64,000 nt of DNA from Isoetes taiwanensis (taxonomy: Eukaryota > Streptophyta > Lycopodiopsida > Isoetales > Isoetaceae), in contig JAJEKV010000515.1 in the NCBI GenBank assembly GCA_021234155.1, forward strand, positions 62,001-126,000, written 5' to 3'. Below, piece after piece: positions 1 to 11,639 of the stretch. A model generated the notes under the pieces. The model was not told the origin of the DNA and made no database searches. It worked only from the letters and a program-made list of their open reading frames with translations. Position 1 is the first letter of the stretch. Each line of letters begins with the position of its first letter. The position numbers and the translations under genes are program-made.

Positions 1-770
1 GCTTCAATCTTTTATTTTTGATTTGATTATTATTATCATTATTCATGTGTATCAAATCTTTTACCTAAGATGGTATCCTCCTCATATTTATTTTTAACGT
101 TTATCGTGCACACAATACCATCCTTTTAATGTTTAATGCATGCCAAAATGCAAGGGAGATGTGGACATCTATAGAAAAAGAATAGAAAACAATAGACAAA
201 GGAGATCGCCTACCTTTGGCAAAACCTTGAACATACAAAAACACTTCAAAATGTCTTCTAAATGATAGGCCCTGGTGAAGGAGGACCATGAGAATGGAGG
301 AGGAAAAAAAATGATCTTGCACCTTTAAATGAGGTCTTAACATGAGCAAAAACAAGTCCAAAAGACTGCATGAATGATGGACACTGGAACGTAGTAAAAG
401 GTATAGGGCATATTTAGTGGGCCCATAATGCGTCCACAAAATAAACTCACATTTTCACGGCATTTCAAATTTCAATTAAAAGGGCCTACGATGGAGCCTC
501 TCACGTGGTTGTTAAAATTCAAATTGATTTGAATTCAAATTCAAATTCAAATTCAAATTCCTCCCCCCCTCAAGTCAATATTGCCTCTAGGCATCTCGCC
601 ATCTGTCATTGCAACCATCAAGTAGGCGCTTGTGGACGGACTCTCAACTGGGGCTTTGCCTTCAGCCGTAAGTTTTCGTGTTTTCATTAGCATGTGGCAT
701 GCGCTTAGTGTTCGCTAGTACTTCCACGTTTTGTCGCCATTTTCTTGCAATTCTAGAGTATTTTTACGCC
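1..770. other. Unannotated AT-rich DNA with a short (AATTCA)n tract
   Basis: No recognisable gene was found on either strand. The one structured piece is a short perfect hexamer array of AATTCA at about 532-560, directly after a degenerate version of the same motif. A 112-codon minus-strand open frame at 101-439 has no recognised motif and looks like chance. The stretch ends where the tail of the neighbouring LINE begins. Confidence 0.6.
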
Positions 771-772
771 AG

Positions 773-786
773 AATAGAATAGAATA
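773..786 (-). repeat. LINE 3' tail, (TATTC)n
   Basis: A short AATAG/TATTC pentamer run sits exactly at the LINE 3' end. The same pentamer, longer, sits at the same position in the 55.3-kb copy, which shows it is the element's own tail and not a random microsatellite. Confidence 0.75.
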
Positions 787-1580
787 TGATTTTATCGTCC
801 ACGAGGAGACCAACCGGCCTCTGGGACCCCAAGTACAAAGAGAGAGCAAAGAAGGCGATACTACCGGGATTAAAGCCTGCCCGAAGGGGTTTGGGGAAAA
901 ACCTTAGTAGCAATAAGGATGCCGACACATACCGCACGCTTATATACATAATCACAAGTACAACCGAGGTTACTGTAGGATTGGGGGCATAACCGAGTCC
1001 GGCAGATCCATTACCTCCCCGAGGTAATGCATCCCAACAAGCCTCTGAGGCCGTGGTTTCAAGAGCTCATGCAAGGCCCGATGGGGCACAACTAACCGAG
1101 CATACCGAGGCCGGATAATGGACACGGGCACCTCGAGGGCATGACTTTCATCCTCAATGGCTCTCGCTGGATAAAGATCGGACAGACTGGTCCTCACGCG
1201 GCCCCAATCCATCTCCCGTCTCAATGAGGAGGTGGTGTGCACTGCGTAATGGAAGCAATCATCCTGGCGCTTTTTCATGGGGAGATGGGTGCGCGGGTAG
1301 TGGTGTGGGCCCCTCGTGAGCATGGGATTAACCTGCCGGGTCGATAATTTGCCACCTTGACATGTGGCGGGGCCTCTCAGATCCCAAAGCTTGGCCATGA
1401 AGCAAGCATCCAAGTAATCTTGCTTCAAAGGCAAGCGTTCCTTCGGTGTATGCACCGGTCCACATCGTGTACTGCACATATCCATAGCGAACCACGGGCT
1501 TGCTTGTCTTTCCATAGCGAGAACCAACGGGCTTGCTTTGTCTTTCCAGTTGAGCTTTGAGTCGCCGGGCCCATTAACCG

Positions 1581-2300
1581 CTAAAGCAAAGGTTGGGCAT
1601 GCGGCTTCATCCATAGCCACCACCTACGGAAGTAAATAATGTGACGCTCCAGCCAAGAGACCCCTCTGTAATAGAAGGAAGCCCGCCTCCGGAGCAAGAT
1701 CTGATATGGGACCGCGGATTTCACTCCCAATGCCCGCCAAGAAGGCCCTTCAGACTGCTCTAGATCGCTCCAAGTGGTGAGGGATATCACCGCCCCCACA
1801 CCCCCCCATAGAGGAGGACGGTTCAACCAAGGCCCTGAACAAGTGTGCCTCTGGTGACCCCATGCATACTGGCTTTGCCTTTGTCAACTGTTGCTTTGCA
1901 TTGCATCTGGGCTTTCCGGCTCCTGCAGTGACTGGAACCTAATGGATGCATCCCAAAGGTGTGGTAGTAGAAAACTCAATGCCCAAATACTTATAAGATC
2001 GGGCCACCTCCACTACCCGCCCTCGGGTATTGAATGAGGGAAGGCGGGGTGCCGGATGATGGGGACCAAAGCACCTTTGTCTTGGCCAAGTTAACTCTCA
2101 TGTCGCTGAATTGGCGTAAAGTGTCCAAAGCATCCGTGGCGCTTGCATGTCCTTCAGGTATATAGCGGGTGTCAACATCATCGATATATGAGTTGCCGGA
2201 TTATGTGGTGCATCAATCGATGGCGCCTTCCCCCGCCTTTAGCCATTCTTCTACTGGTCAATGTACAAGCCAAGAGCCGCCGGGATAGAGGGCAACCCCG
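1581..2300 (-). pseudogene. LINE copy 1: reverse transcriptase core and C-terminal part
   Basis: On the minus strand a YIDDVD box (about 2,169-2,193) matches the YADD catalytic motif of LINE reverse transcriptases. About 90 nt further along the sense direction comes RVNLAKTKVL (about 2,069-2,103), the conserved segment after the palm. A preceding LYIDQ (about 2,255-2,275) matches the usual 'LFGLYID' box. The segment at 1,581-1,826 reads TTWSDLEQ, ALGVKSAVPYQILL, which matches the post-RT 'LGVK...PYPILL' region and aligns with the same region at 24.0-24.2 kb. The frame changes several times, so no long protein is made. Confidence 0.75.
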
Positions 2301-3489
2301 GGCGCACCCAATGCTACTACAACAACCTCCTCCCCGACAAGCAGGAGAGACCACCGGAGGAAAGTCCTCGTGATAGTTTTATTATATAGCATTCGCGCAA
2401 GCCCGACGGGGTCCCTAGCCGCATCCTAACTGGCCCCACAACTCTATCCCGAGGCACCGTGGTCAAAAGCCTTTAAGTAAATCCACAAAGCAACAAAGAT
2501 GTGATTCTCAAGGCCGCCCCGCTATCCTCTATGAGTGTTCGCAGAGTGAAGATATGGGTCAATAGTAGAATGCCGGGGCGGAAGCTCCCGCCTCGCTGAG
2601 AGCCTGCGATTTCTCCATCCTCCCGCCTAAAGTAGTCAATCGGCCAAGAATCCCTAAGAAGCAACTTGGCAAAGAGAAACCCACCATAATGGTAATGGAG
2701 ATAGTTGGTCACCGTGGGGTCCCCCGCTTTGTATAAGGGCACAACTCTACCGGGTAGTCCCAAAGGGGGGAAGCCTTCTTTGCAATGCCCCCTGAAGAGT
2801 GGGGCCGTGAGAACCGCACCATTGGGGCCCGACTCCACTTGAGAAGCTCGCCGCATACCATCCAAATCACGCCTTCCCCTATTTAGGCGCAGGGTGCCCA
2901 TTATGACATCCCTTCAAGAATGACCGCTAGGCTCACCGGGAGGTATCTTGGTGTCCGGCTTCCCATTGGGTCATCAACACGCAGTATCTCATCCATTGTT
3001 CCGTGGGTAATATTTCCCGGGCCGTGTGCTTACTCAAGACCTTTCTCCGTAAGGCCCTAGGGTGGCGGTCTAGAAGACCAAACATCTCATTCGAAGTGCT
3101 TCAAGGTACCGGCTTTCTTGGACTTGAGGAAGGAGCGGTATTGACGGACGGACGGCTTGGGCTTAATAGTGGGTCCAAAGACTTGGCGGAGCCATCGTTT
3201 TAACTCCCGGGCATTCGCCATCGAACCCTGATTCGCGGGGAAGGTGGTTGCAGCTGTGGATCGTCGAGATGCTCTCCCAAAGCATCCGGCCCCTACCCTC
3301 ATAAGGAGCTGGTTCACCGGGCCACTACGTTGAAGTGTGGGAGTTCGCAGACTCCGCAGCTCATGCTCAAGCATCCCGCATAGACGCCCGCATGATCATA
3401 GGCCGGGCAACCGCGGGTACATGGGGTGTTGGGGCAATGGGTTTTCGGTTGGCACGCCAATCTATCTCAGAAGAACAGGGGCTGATGGT

Positions 3490-4270
3490 CGAGTCTCACT
3501 CCCCTCGTCCGACCACCCGCCCGGAGCGGGCGAAAGTGATCAAGTGGTAGGCATTGCTCGCCGCTGCTAGCACGTAATCCACCACCGTGGCCGCCCCTAG
3601 TTCTCCCCTGTCTACAAGTGAAGCGGCCGGAGGGGCCCACCAGCGCTGACCATTGCAAATGACTAGGTCAAAGATATCGCCCAATGCTGAAATGCGTACC
3701 ATACCGGTGTCACCCGGCCGTCATCCGACCTTGGCCAAAACCATCTCTGCGGGGTCCATTTGCAACACATCCTCGGTAGAGGTGCTAATTTTGGGATCTG
3801 CTTCCGCCTCGCGGCGGCGCATTGAAATCTCCAAGCAACATGACCTTGCCCAATTATGCATGCTGGCCAGATGTCATCATATAGATCGACATAGGCTCCC
3901 CGCATCCACATCCAAGTGCGTGTGGTAAAAAGTTGCTCTCAAACATGTGGGAAGTAGCAAGCCGCCACAAAGAGAGGGCTGCCATCGTTGATCGCACTTT
4001 CGTACTGGCAATTGTTTGTGCTTTTATGCGCCTTCGCGGGGAGACCGATTGGGCAAAAGGTCAAGTGCGGGTAGTAACACGCAATTCCTCGTGTCCTCCT
4101 TTCCGGTGCACTCATTGAAGACTGAGAAGGGGTATCCCCGCAAATCGCAGCTTTGTGACCGGCATGTTCCCATGTTTCCATGAGGAAGATAAGGTCCATG
4201 TCCATAATTTTAATTGAGACTATCCCCTTCCGCCATGGAAAGCCCGACAATTCCGGGGATACCACGCCGA
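3490..4270 (-). pseudogene. LINE copy 1: AP-endonuclease domain
   Basis: Minus-strand frames give GDIFDLVICNGQ followed by VVDYVLA (within 3,496-3,702). These correspond to the C-terminal 'FDLVI.NG ... DYVL' block of apurinic/apyrimidinic-type LINE endonucleases. Earlier segments at 3,663-3,911 and 3,939-4,265 carry the N-terminal part (ACYYPHLTFCPIGL and similar). The domain would nick target DNA to prime reverse transcription. It is split over at least three frames here. The assignment rests on motif order and on its place upstream of the RT. Confidence 0.65.
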
Positions 4271-4297
4271 GGCATCGATCCTATTTAGTGGCATGCA

Positions 4298-5870
4298 TCA
4301 GCCACGCCGGGGTCCGGTGGTAGTGGTGGTCAGGGGGAGGAAGATGGATGCCTCAGGCGGGGCCCCCTCGGGAAGGGACTCCGAGGGGGCGGAGTGCCCG
4401 CATCCCTGTTTGGCTGCTGAATTCCATCCCTTCCTGACCAGCCCAGCACCCCTCCATGTTGTCTGCAAGGGGTCCTCGACTTGGCCAGCTCCGCCCGGAT
4501 GCTCTTTACCGTTTCGGGTCAAGGTCCCAGAACAACGCGTCTGCAGCCGCCCCTTCAACTTCGCTACCGACGCTGGGATGGCCACCGCCCCGCACGCTCT
4601 CTCAACTCCGTGAAGATGACCACCCGTCTTTATCGTGGCTTGAATTCCATGACGTCGCCTTTCCAATGGTTACGAGGCCGGGAACATCATCCCGCCCAAG
4701 ATCCTGGTGGTCTGCCGGGAGTCGAAGTGAGATGTTCTCCGACTCCTCAAATCCGGCCTCGCGACTACCACATTGCGTTCCCTGCGGTTCTCGTTCTCGA
4801 GTTCGGGCGGGGCCGCACTGTGTTGGTTGAGGTGGGTGAGGCATAGGTCAGTGGCGGGCGCCGGGTGGTGGCGGCCCTGGGCTCCGGATCCGGATGTGTC
4901 CGCAGATGTGTTCGTGTTGACGCTCGTAGGTTGGTGGGTTCGCGGGGTTGGTGTGTTCTTTTGCCGTGGGTTTTGTTCTCCCGGTCCGGAGCTCGAGCTC
5001 TTGCAGGACGTTGTCATGTCTTGCCATCTCGCATGCAATGGCGGAGTTGCTCATGTGCCTCAAAGATGGAGGCCCTTGCCTTGTTGGAGCGGCGGTAGGA
5101 AGCTTCGTAGCCCCGAGCTCGCGTGCTAAATCTACTCCAAAGAGCTTCGATTACCTGGCTAGCTTCCAAAGCAGCACGGAATCCCTTTGTCTCTGGATGG
5201 CGGCCTCGCCGAACCTCGGCGAGGGCTGTGCTCGCGGCTCCTACGTGTCGCGGGCCTTAGCCTCTCCTCAACCTCCGGGCCTGATCCGGGGACAGGTTCG
5301 AAAGGTGTCTCTGCTCTACCGGTTCACATCTGGCGTCCCGGCTTCCATAAGCTGCCAACCGCGGTGTCTACCGCCCCCTCATATCCGCAAGCTCCGCTGG
5401 TATTCTTTGTCTGTCAAATTGTAGCAAGTGGATGCTATCATCCGCCTACGCCGTGACGCCGATCCTCCAATTACGTTATTCGCCGTTTTTCTGGCACCAA
5501 TCGCCTGCGCAACATCCAAGATGTTATGTTCTCCACCTCTGTCGGGGAGGCCCGCAAGGCGCAAAATCGCTGGCCTCAACCCTCGCCTTGGATGCGGCTC
5601 CAAGGTTCGACCGGGCGGATTGCCCCGCGGTGGCCCTTTGTCGAGTCGATCGGCCTTGGCTGGGCCTCCTCTTCATGGAAGACGCTCTCCTCTGCCAGGG
5701 CCTCTTCCTTGGTGGCCCCGCTTCATGGTCTTCCCCTGGAGGGCTCACGGGCGTCGGTCAATGGGTGGTTGGTGTGTTTGGGCCTTCCCTGGGATGGGTT
5801 GGTGTGGTCTCAGGTAGCTCACCAACCAAGTGTGGGTCCACACACGGACTATGGTTCGTGGCCATGACTT
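4298..5870 (-). other. GC-rich 5' part of LINE copy 1 (ORF1/5'UTR?), no domain recognised
   Basis: Strongly GC-rich sequence with several overlapping open frames of 70-158 codons on both strands. This is expected by chance in GC-rich DNA with few stops. No zinc knuckle, coiled coil or RRM typical of a LINE ORF1 could be seen. Placing it in the LINE rests on composition and continuity only. The composition drops sharply near 5,880. Confidence 0.4.
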
Positions 5871-5917
5871 AGGGTATGACTTGGGCTTAATTTACTCCTG
5901 GATATCCGGGTGTACCG

Positions 5918-6680
5918 CTGCCACAAAACCCTAGCACACAGCCGGAAAAGTGCAGGTTTGAGCACTGAAACAAAGACAAGCATGCAGGTATCATACACCG
6001 TTGGAAAGTTCTCTGAACCAGCTTTCCAACAAGCCCAAGTACATGAAAAATCTGACACCGGATGTGAGAGATACAAATCCTGGAAGTGTCTACCGATTGC
6101 CACGTAAACCCTAGCACACAGCCCGAAAAGTGCCAATTTGAGCACAGAAACAAAGCCAACCATGCAGGTACCATACACCGCTGGAAAGATCTCTGAACCA
6201 GCTTTCCAACAAGCCCAAGCACATGAAAATCGGACAACCGGATGCGAGAGATATGACCGATCAAAATTACGCCATGAAGGCGAGACCAATCGAATATTTA
6301 CTAAAACATACGCCAATCCCTATATTGGTGTCTGGACTTTCATCAACAACACCATCAGGAACTAGGGTATGAATTAGTAAAACATTCTCGTAACCTTCAA
6401 TAAGAGTACAACACACACCTTTCAACACCGCATTGGGCTGGCCAAGGCCAACAACGCATCGGGCAAGGGCTATACTTCTCAAATAAAGGAAGAAGAAGGG
6501 CTGCCACAGAAACCCTAGCATACAGCCCGAGGAAAACAGCAGATTTGAGCACTGAAACAAAGACAAGCATGCAGGTATCATACACCGTTGGAAAGCTCTC
6601 CTGAACCATCTTTCCAACAAGCCCACGACATGAGAATCGACAACGGATGTGAGAGATACGGTCTGGCGAAGTGTGTAACT
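5918..6680. repeat. 180-bp repeat, three copies (two in tandem, one displaced)
   Basis: The motif AAACCCTAGCACACAGCC recurs at about 5,926 and 6,106, exactly 180 bp apart, and again as a close variant at about 6,509. Each is followed by the same 170 bp, including CATACACCGTTGGAAAG and CCAACAAGCCCA. Units are about 5,919-6,098, 6,099-6,270 and 6,500-6,680. Copies 2 and 3 are separated by about 230 bp of unrelated sequence. Minus-strand open frames through the repeat (for example 5,849-6,316) are themselves internally repeated and match no known protein, so coding is unlikely. Confidence 0.85.
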
Positions 6681-6689
6681 CTAATGCAT

Positions 6690-7260
6690 CATTAAGCATT
6701 ACGACTAATGAAAATCTAAGTGTCCATGTTTACGTAAGTTTATTACAGCCTGTAGTGACACAATGATCATGAGGTGATGAGCCCACCCGCAGTGCTTGAA
6801 GATGAGGTAAGAGTTTTGTTATTTGAAATCACATAGCTAGTTGTGGTAGAGTTTGTATTAGACATGTGTAGATATTGTAACCATCATCCAATTAAATTGG
6901 GATTATGTCAACTCCAAAAATCACGCCCAACCCGTTTGTCTTCTAGGGTTTTTGTTTTTTTTTTTAACCTTTTTTTTGGACTTCAAAAAATAACATAAGG
7001 TTGCGATTCACGTGTGACTTTTCATATGTAATTGAAATATGCGTAAATGAAGAGCAAGTTGCTAACATAGATGAGACCAAAATTGCTTGCTTTCGATAGA
7101 TGATAATATTAGGTTTGATAACAACGAGATTGCATTATTTATGCAGGCAATTCTGACTCGAAATTATCGATACATGGCACAAATATCATACAAAAAATAT
7201 CATATATTCCAATAAAACATTAGGGATCAATCCATGTTTTTCCACGTGTTTAACAAGGTG
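6690..7260. other. Unannotated AT-rich DNA
   Basis: No gene, RNA or repeat was recognised. A T-rich run lies at about 6,953-6,980. Confidence 0.55.
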
Positions 7261-7269
7261 TGGTTCCAT

Positions 7270-7850
7270 GTCACCCGTTCTATCCGCCCCGGTAATGAAT
7301 CTAACACTTCACCCACCGCCTTCCCCCCATAGCCAAATTATGCATAATAGACACAAACTTCACCAGAAAAATCATCCGTCGCGAAAGTTTTTGGATCGTA
7401 AGATGGTGGATTCAGTGGCCTCAAGGGTTTGATTGTAGAAGCATTTGAGAGCATCATCATCCACTATGATTATATCATCCTTATTCTCGATACCAAGTTC
7501 TCATTCCATCATGTTACTCAAGTGTTTGATGAAGATAGGCTTTGTTGGATCCTTGGGATTAGTGAACTTCACACATTTGTTCTGATCCCAAAGGGTCAAC
7601 CAATGTCTACGATTTTCCCAAAGCCTCTAAAGTATCCTTTGATGTTCCTTAGTTCCATGGATGACCAAATACCAACTCGAAATAACCTGAATGCCTCGCC
7701 TCAGCATCTCCTTCAAGTGCGGCCGGATAGATCCACTTGGTGTTTGATTCTACCGGGTGTCCGATGAAACCGTTTTCTAGCCACTTTATTTTTCGGAAAA
7801 GTCTTGCAAAGGACTCCGCTTTAGGTCGGAAACACCACAACCTTCTTAGA
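7270..7850 (-). pseudogene. FCP1/NIF-like HAD-superfamily phosphatase, broken
   Basis: Minus-strand reading gives, in order: KKVVVF and then GVLCKT after a short frame change (7,800-7,846; the HAD motif I region, usually 'VVFDLNGVL'), RVGIWSSMELRNIKGY (about 7,640-7,700; the 'VGVWSS' motif II strand), LTLWDQNKCVKFTNPKDP (about 7,550-7,610; matching 'LLFVWDQ..C'), KPIFIKHLSN, and IIIVDDDALKCFYN (7,430-7,475; HAD motif IV with tandem Asp). This order is that of plant FCP1-homology (NLI-interacting-factor-like) phosphatases, which use an Asp nucleophile to dephosphorylate proteins. A possible C-terminal tail (YDPKTFATDDF) follows to about 7,330. At least three frame changes and one internal stop interrupt it. 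No introns are visible across about 580 bp, so this may be a processed copy, a captured fragment, or an exon damaged by sequence errors. Confidence 0.7.
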
Positions 7851-7929
7851 AACGCGAATGGAAGCTGAAACATCAAACATGTATCCCAGGTCAAAAGATA
7901 CGATAACATAAACAATACAAACGCCGCCA

Positions 7930-10200
7930 AGCTTGATTTGAAATAGTCATAACCAAATCAAGGCCAAGGTGATTTAGTTTGGACAACTAAAAATAATCAA
8001 AACGCGACGCTTTGGCGGATTTAATTCAAATCTAATACAAATTAAATCACGCTGCGGGCGCTTATTTCGTGGGCAAGGCCATACCTATCATCTTCCATTA
8101 CGCCACAGCGCCATTCTCCTTCGCCACCCTTAATCTTCGCTTTCTTCTTCCTGGATCGTTAGAATTGTTATTTTCTATTAGTTCACAAGGCCCAACAACC
8201 GACATTATTTTATTTATTGATTTGGCAACCTGCGGAATCACTAGAGCCTTCGCTACCTTCTATTTTTCGGTTTTCCGGTCAATTACTTCATTGTTAACCC
8301 GTGAATCTACTCGTTGTTGCTTGCATCACCCGCAATGTGGGCAAAAATATTCCCTAAGTTAGCGCCATCACAAAGTATTTTGAGCAGCCGTTTAGCAGCT
8401 ATTTGTTCACACGCTTTCCTTATCGGTGCGTAGATTACTAGGTCCTCACCAGAAGCAACGTCCACTTTCGAATTGGACAAGTCTACTTAGACTTTTGATT
8501 GCTGATGATTTCAGGTTGCCATAAGGGCCTTTAGGAGACTTGGCAAGCACATGCATGAGGAATGGTTCAAGAAAGTCTTTGGCCTGCCATCACTCACAAA
8601 GCAAAGTTGACATCTTCTTGCACCCATAAGAGCCTCTCGGGCAATATAACCTCCAACATGAAGCCCAAGCAAGGTTGTATCAATTGAGCAAAATGCCTCA
8701 CGAGGTAAGCAGCCATAGATCGGGAAATCCATTTTTATTTAAGGGGCCCTTCTCCTTAGTTTGTAGCTCAGACTTGATTTCCCCACTTAGGAGGGGGTCC
8801 CGATCCTCATCCTCTTTCCTCGACTCATCCTGTTCTCGACCGATCCCGATCCGTATGAAAGAATATAGTTCTTAAGTCCGGATCATCTAGAAGAAAAACA
8901 TTCCCATGCTAATCGCTATTGTCACCCTTGGCCTTAGCAATATCATTTCGGCCGCCCCGAAAGCATGGCTATCATAATGAAGATCACATGTGCCATCTTT
9001 TCAGGCCGCTCGCAGCCATTATCCTTAACATCATATATTAGGCATCCCCTCCCTAATAACTTTGAGGCACTCCGGATCATGAGTTTTGGATAGTGCATGC
9101 AGATGTGACTCACCAAGGACAAACGATGACAATAGTGAAGGACCTCTGCTTGTCAATCCTATACAGCTGGTAAAGAAGTAAAGCCAGAAGTCCTTTCCGT
9201 TCATGCCCATATCTCCTCTCCCACCCTGGCCATTGGCCCAACACAAAGAGTGATATATTTTTTAAGGCCGTAAGTTGATTCTAGGGTAAGAGACCTTTGT
9301 ACCCAATGGAGATCAATATTGGGACAAGCCGCCTTTCTCCAAGAATCTTCTTCACAAGGGCCACTTTTCTTCCTCAACTCAGCCAGCACCTTTAGGGGGT
9401 AGAGTCTCCCCTTATGTTTTGTATTTTAGCCTTCCAATTCTTTAGGAAGTCCTTTGACTTTAATACAAACTTGATGTCATCACATCGACCTTGTATTTGT
9501 CCAAAGAATCCAATTTCGTGATAATGCCACATCCCCCCGATAGCCTTTGTAACTCAGCTCCTACAACTGACTTCATTGTAACGTACATCCTTTACATGGT
9601 CGGCAAAGGCCTCAACTTAAGAACATCCTATCCTTGGTGAAAGCACCCTTCTTGTATAAGACTTCCTTCTTTAATCGGGTCTAAAACCCAAATGGTCTCG
9701 GGCCGCCTAGCCCCCGAAGTCTTTCTCATCTCTGGCTCACATTCAAGTCAAATATGCTTTTTACATCAACAGAGGCACCCTACCCATAGTGTCCGGGGCT
9801 TCCCTTGTGCATAAGCCGCCCTGCATTCATTCCACTTGAGCCATACCGCCTCCCTTACAAAACACAATCTTATACGGTCTGTTGGTCCTCGACTTTGGAT
9901 GAGCTTTGAAGGATCTCGCAATGTCATCACCACCTTTTTCTTTTGATTTTCTTGCAGTCTTCTTTCTTCTCCTGTATAATTGTCTCATGCATGTAGTCCG
10001 GCTTCCAAAGATTTTTGAATGCCTCGTGATTTTGACCTCGCCTCGGCTCCGTGGGCAATGGGCAGCCATATTCCACCCATCGCTGATCTGGCGGGCGTAG
10101 CTTGTTCAACGATGGACCGCAATAGTACGTATATTGAATCGGGTGATCATAGAATAGAAACACGCCGACGATTTGAATAGAATTGATCAAGAGAAAAATC
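7930..10200. other. No recognised gene; short open frames only
   Basis: Several open frames of 60-97 codons occur on both strands (for example 8,069-8,362 plus; 8,511-8,732, 9,031-9,246 and 9,201-9,389 minus). None carries a motif I can name. Minus-strand frames at 8.5-10.0 kb look mildly protein-like and may be the remains of a transposon gene, but I cannot support a family. Confidence 0.4.
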
Positions 10201-10204
10201 ACGC

Positions 10205-10490
10205 GGGGCGGAAATGAATAAAGTTATTATCGAACACGCCAGCGCGTTTTCTTTTAAAACATTCATACGCCAGTGCAGTTAAACAGTCGAATTTACCAGC
10301 GCAGTTTTCAGATCAACCGTTGATTCTTGAAAACACCGGGGCGGAATTGGATTGATTTGAAAACACGCCGGGCGGAATTGGTTTGATTTGAAAACACCGG
10401 GCGCGGAATACAATTTATGAAACTGTAGATTTGAAACACGCCGGGGCGTGAATTGATTGATTTGAAAAACACACCGGGCGGAATATTAAA
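10205..10490. repeat. Degenerate short repeats around ACACGCCGGGGCGGAATTG
   Basis: At least five copies of a 35-50 bp unit occur in a row: a CACCGGGGCGGAATTG-like core followed by GATTTGAAAA. Copies are clear near 10,335, 10,370, 10,400, 10,438 and 10,470, with weaker ones upstream (CACGCCAGCGCG near 10,235). Such motifs are typical of the subterminal regions of CACTA- or hAT-like DNA transposons, where the transposase binds. That role is an inference: no terminal inverted repeat or target duplication was identified. Confidence 0.55.
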
Positions 10491-10886
10491 ATGCTAACAT
10501 CCTAATGCAGCTTAGTTACCTTTTGTATAGAAATGTCTTCCCCATTTCATTCAAAGTTGCGCTTAATCTCACCCAAATCTGCAGGTGAAGTATTGGCATC
10601 CAAGACACGACACCTCCTATACGATAGTGATTGTAGAACGCGCTTTGGCCCTGTTGTTTGTTCCGGCCGGGCCGATGAGGGTCTTCGGCCTCAACACGAC
10701 GCTGCCCGGGTCGATGACGGATTTTAATTTAATATTTTCATTTAACATTAACTCTCGGAAGTTCGGCCCACACGGCCAGCTTGTTCGAGATCATATCCCA
10801 AAGGTAAATACATCCATTTGGCATAGTGACCTGGATTACTAATCATGCTCAACAATCTCCATGGCATGTGCCGGATCATATCTTCG

Positions 10887-11402
10887 CTAACATAAATGGA
10901 GCTTGGTGAACGGATGAGGGACTTCACATGGATCGCAAAGTTTCCTTAAGATCCAATGGATAATGGTCGAGTATTTATTCAAATTTTTGTTCATGGCCTC
11001 TAGTCTGCGCCACTCGGCCCCCCGCTCATTCTCAAAAAACGTAAGCCTCCATGCCTTCGACAAGAACCGCAGTTGAACATCCTTCCCCAGATCTAGGACC
11101 CTCTTAGAAGCTTTCAAGTCAGCTAATTCCCCTAGCTTGCCGCAAATAGTGACTTGGTGTCTGGGTTTAGTGAACATGCCTCTACGCACAAATTGTAACC
11201 CCTTGGCAAATAGATATTGGCGAATCGCTACATTGGTTGGCCAACCATACTTAAAACATGTCTCACCATTCACATTTGTCTTCATGAACGATCCTTGTAT
11301 GCGAGAGCTCTGAAACGAAAGTGAGTAAGTCCGAAAAGATCTTTCTTCCGCTTCGCGGTAATCTCCAAGAGCAATTTGCGTTGGTGTCATCCTCTTCCTC
11401 AC
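10887..11402 (-). CDS. Hypothetical 171-residue open frame
   Basis: A single uninterrupted minus-strand frame of 171 codons, one of the longest in the window outside the laccase. The product is basic and has no signal peptide or membrane segment; the end reads IIHWILRKLCDPCEV. I do not recognise a family. Upstream on the same strand (11,410-11,640) the sequence stays protein-like in shifting frames, so this may be the middle of a longer transposon gene. The nearby ACACGCC repeats at 10.2-10.5 kb support a transposon setting. A chance open frame cannot be excluded. Confidence 0.3.
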   Translation of the reverse strand: MRKRMTPTQIALGDYREAEERSFRTYSLSFQSSRIQGSFMKTNVNGETCFKYGWPTNVAIRQYLFAKGLQFVRRGMFTKPRHQVTICGKLGELADLKASKRVLDLGKDVQLRFLSKAWRLTFFENERGAEWRRLEAMNKNLNKYSTIIHWILRKLCDPCEVPHPFTKLHLC

Positions 11403-11639
11403 AAGAGATTAGGATCCCTTTGTTTGGCCATCTTGTCCGGCTTCCTTTTCCTCGAGAAGAGAGTTAATTCGAGCTTGCCATTTGTCTTGGCAAGGTCAAC
11501 GTACCACTCGGCACCCTCGCCCATTTCCTCTTCAGGTGGGTTGGGTTGCTATAAGAATCGCCCTTCATCATCTAAGGTGAGATCATATGGTACCGTGATC
11601 CGGGTCGCCTCGCCCTTGCTTTCTTGGCGGTGATTAGAA

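Larger units (their letters stand above)
773..5870 (-). mobile_element. LINE (non-LTR retrotransposon), copy 1, RTE-like, broken
   Basis: The element reads on the minus strand from about 5,870 down to its 3' end at 773. Its order is a GC-rich 5' part (4,300-5,870) with no recognised domain, an AP-endonuclease-like domain (about 3,490-4,270), a reverse transcriptase (about 1,950-3,400) and a C-terminal region (1,580-1,830). The 3' end is a short run of (TATTC)n at 773-786, not poly(A). Endonuclease order and the short-tandem-repeat tail fit the RTE clade, but the clade is an inference. A partial relative at 23.7-25.8 kb aligns along the RT and C-terminal parts, and a 3' fragment at 55.3-55.7 kb aligns to about 773-1,190 here. 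The reading frame is interrupted many times, so it is not functional as read. The 5' boundary is uncertain. Confidence 0.8.

Noticed and set aside
4298-5872. Overlapping GC-rich open frames of 110-158 codons on both strands
   Set aside because: Long frames in several phases at once are expected where stops are rare. No domain was seen.
5849-6316. 155-codon minus-strand frame with internal repeats
   Set aside because: It follows the 180-bp DNA repeat exactly, and two frames are open in parallel. No family match and no start context support it.
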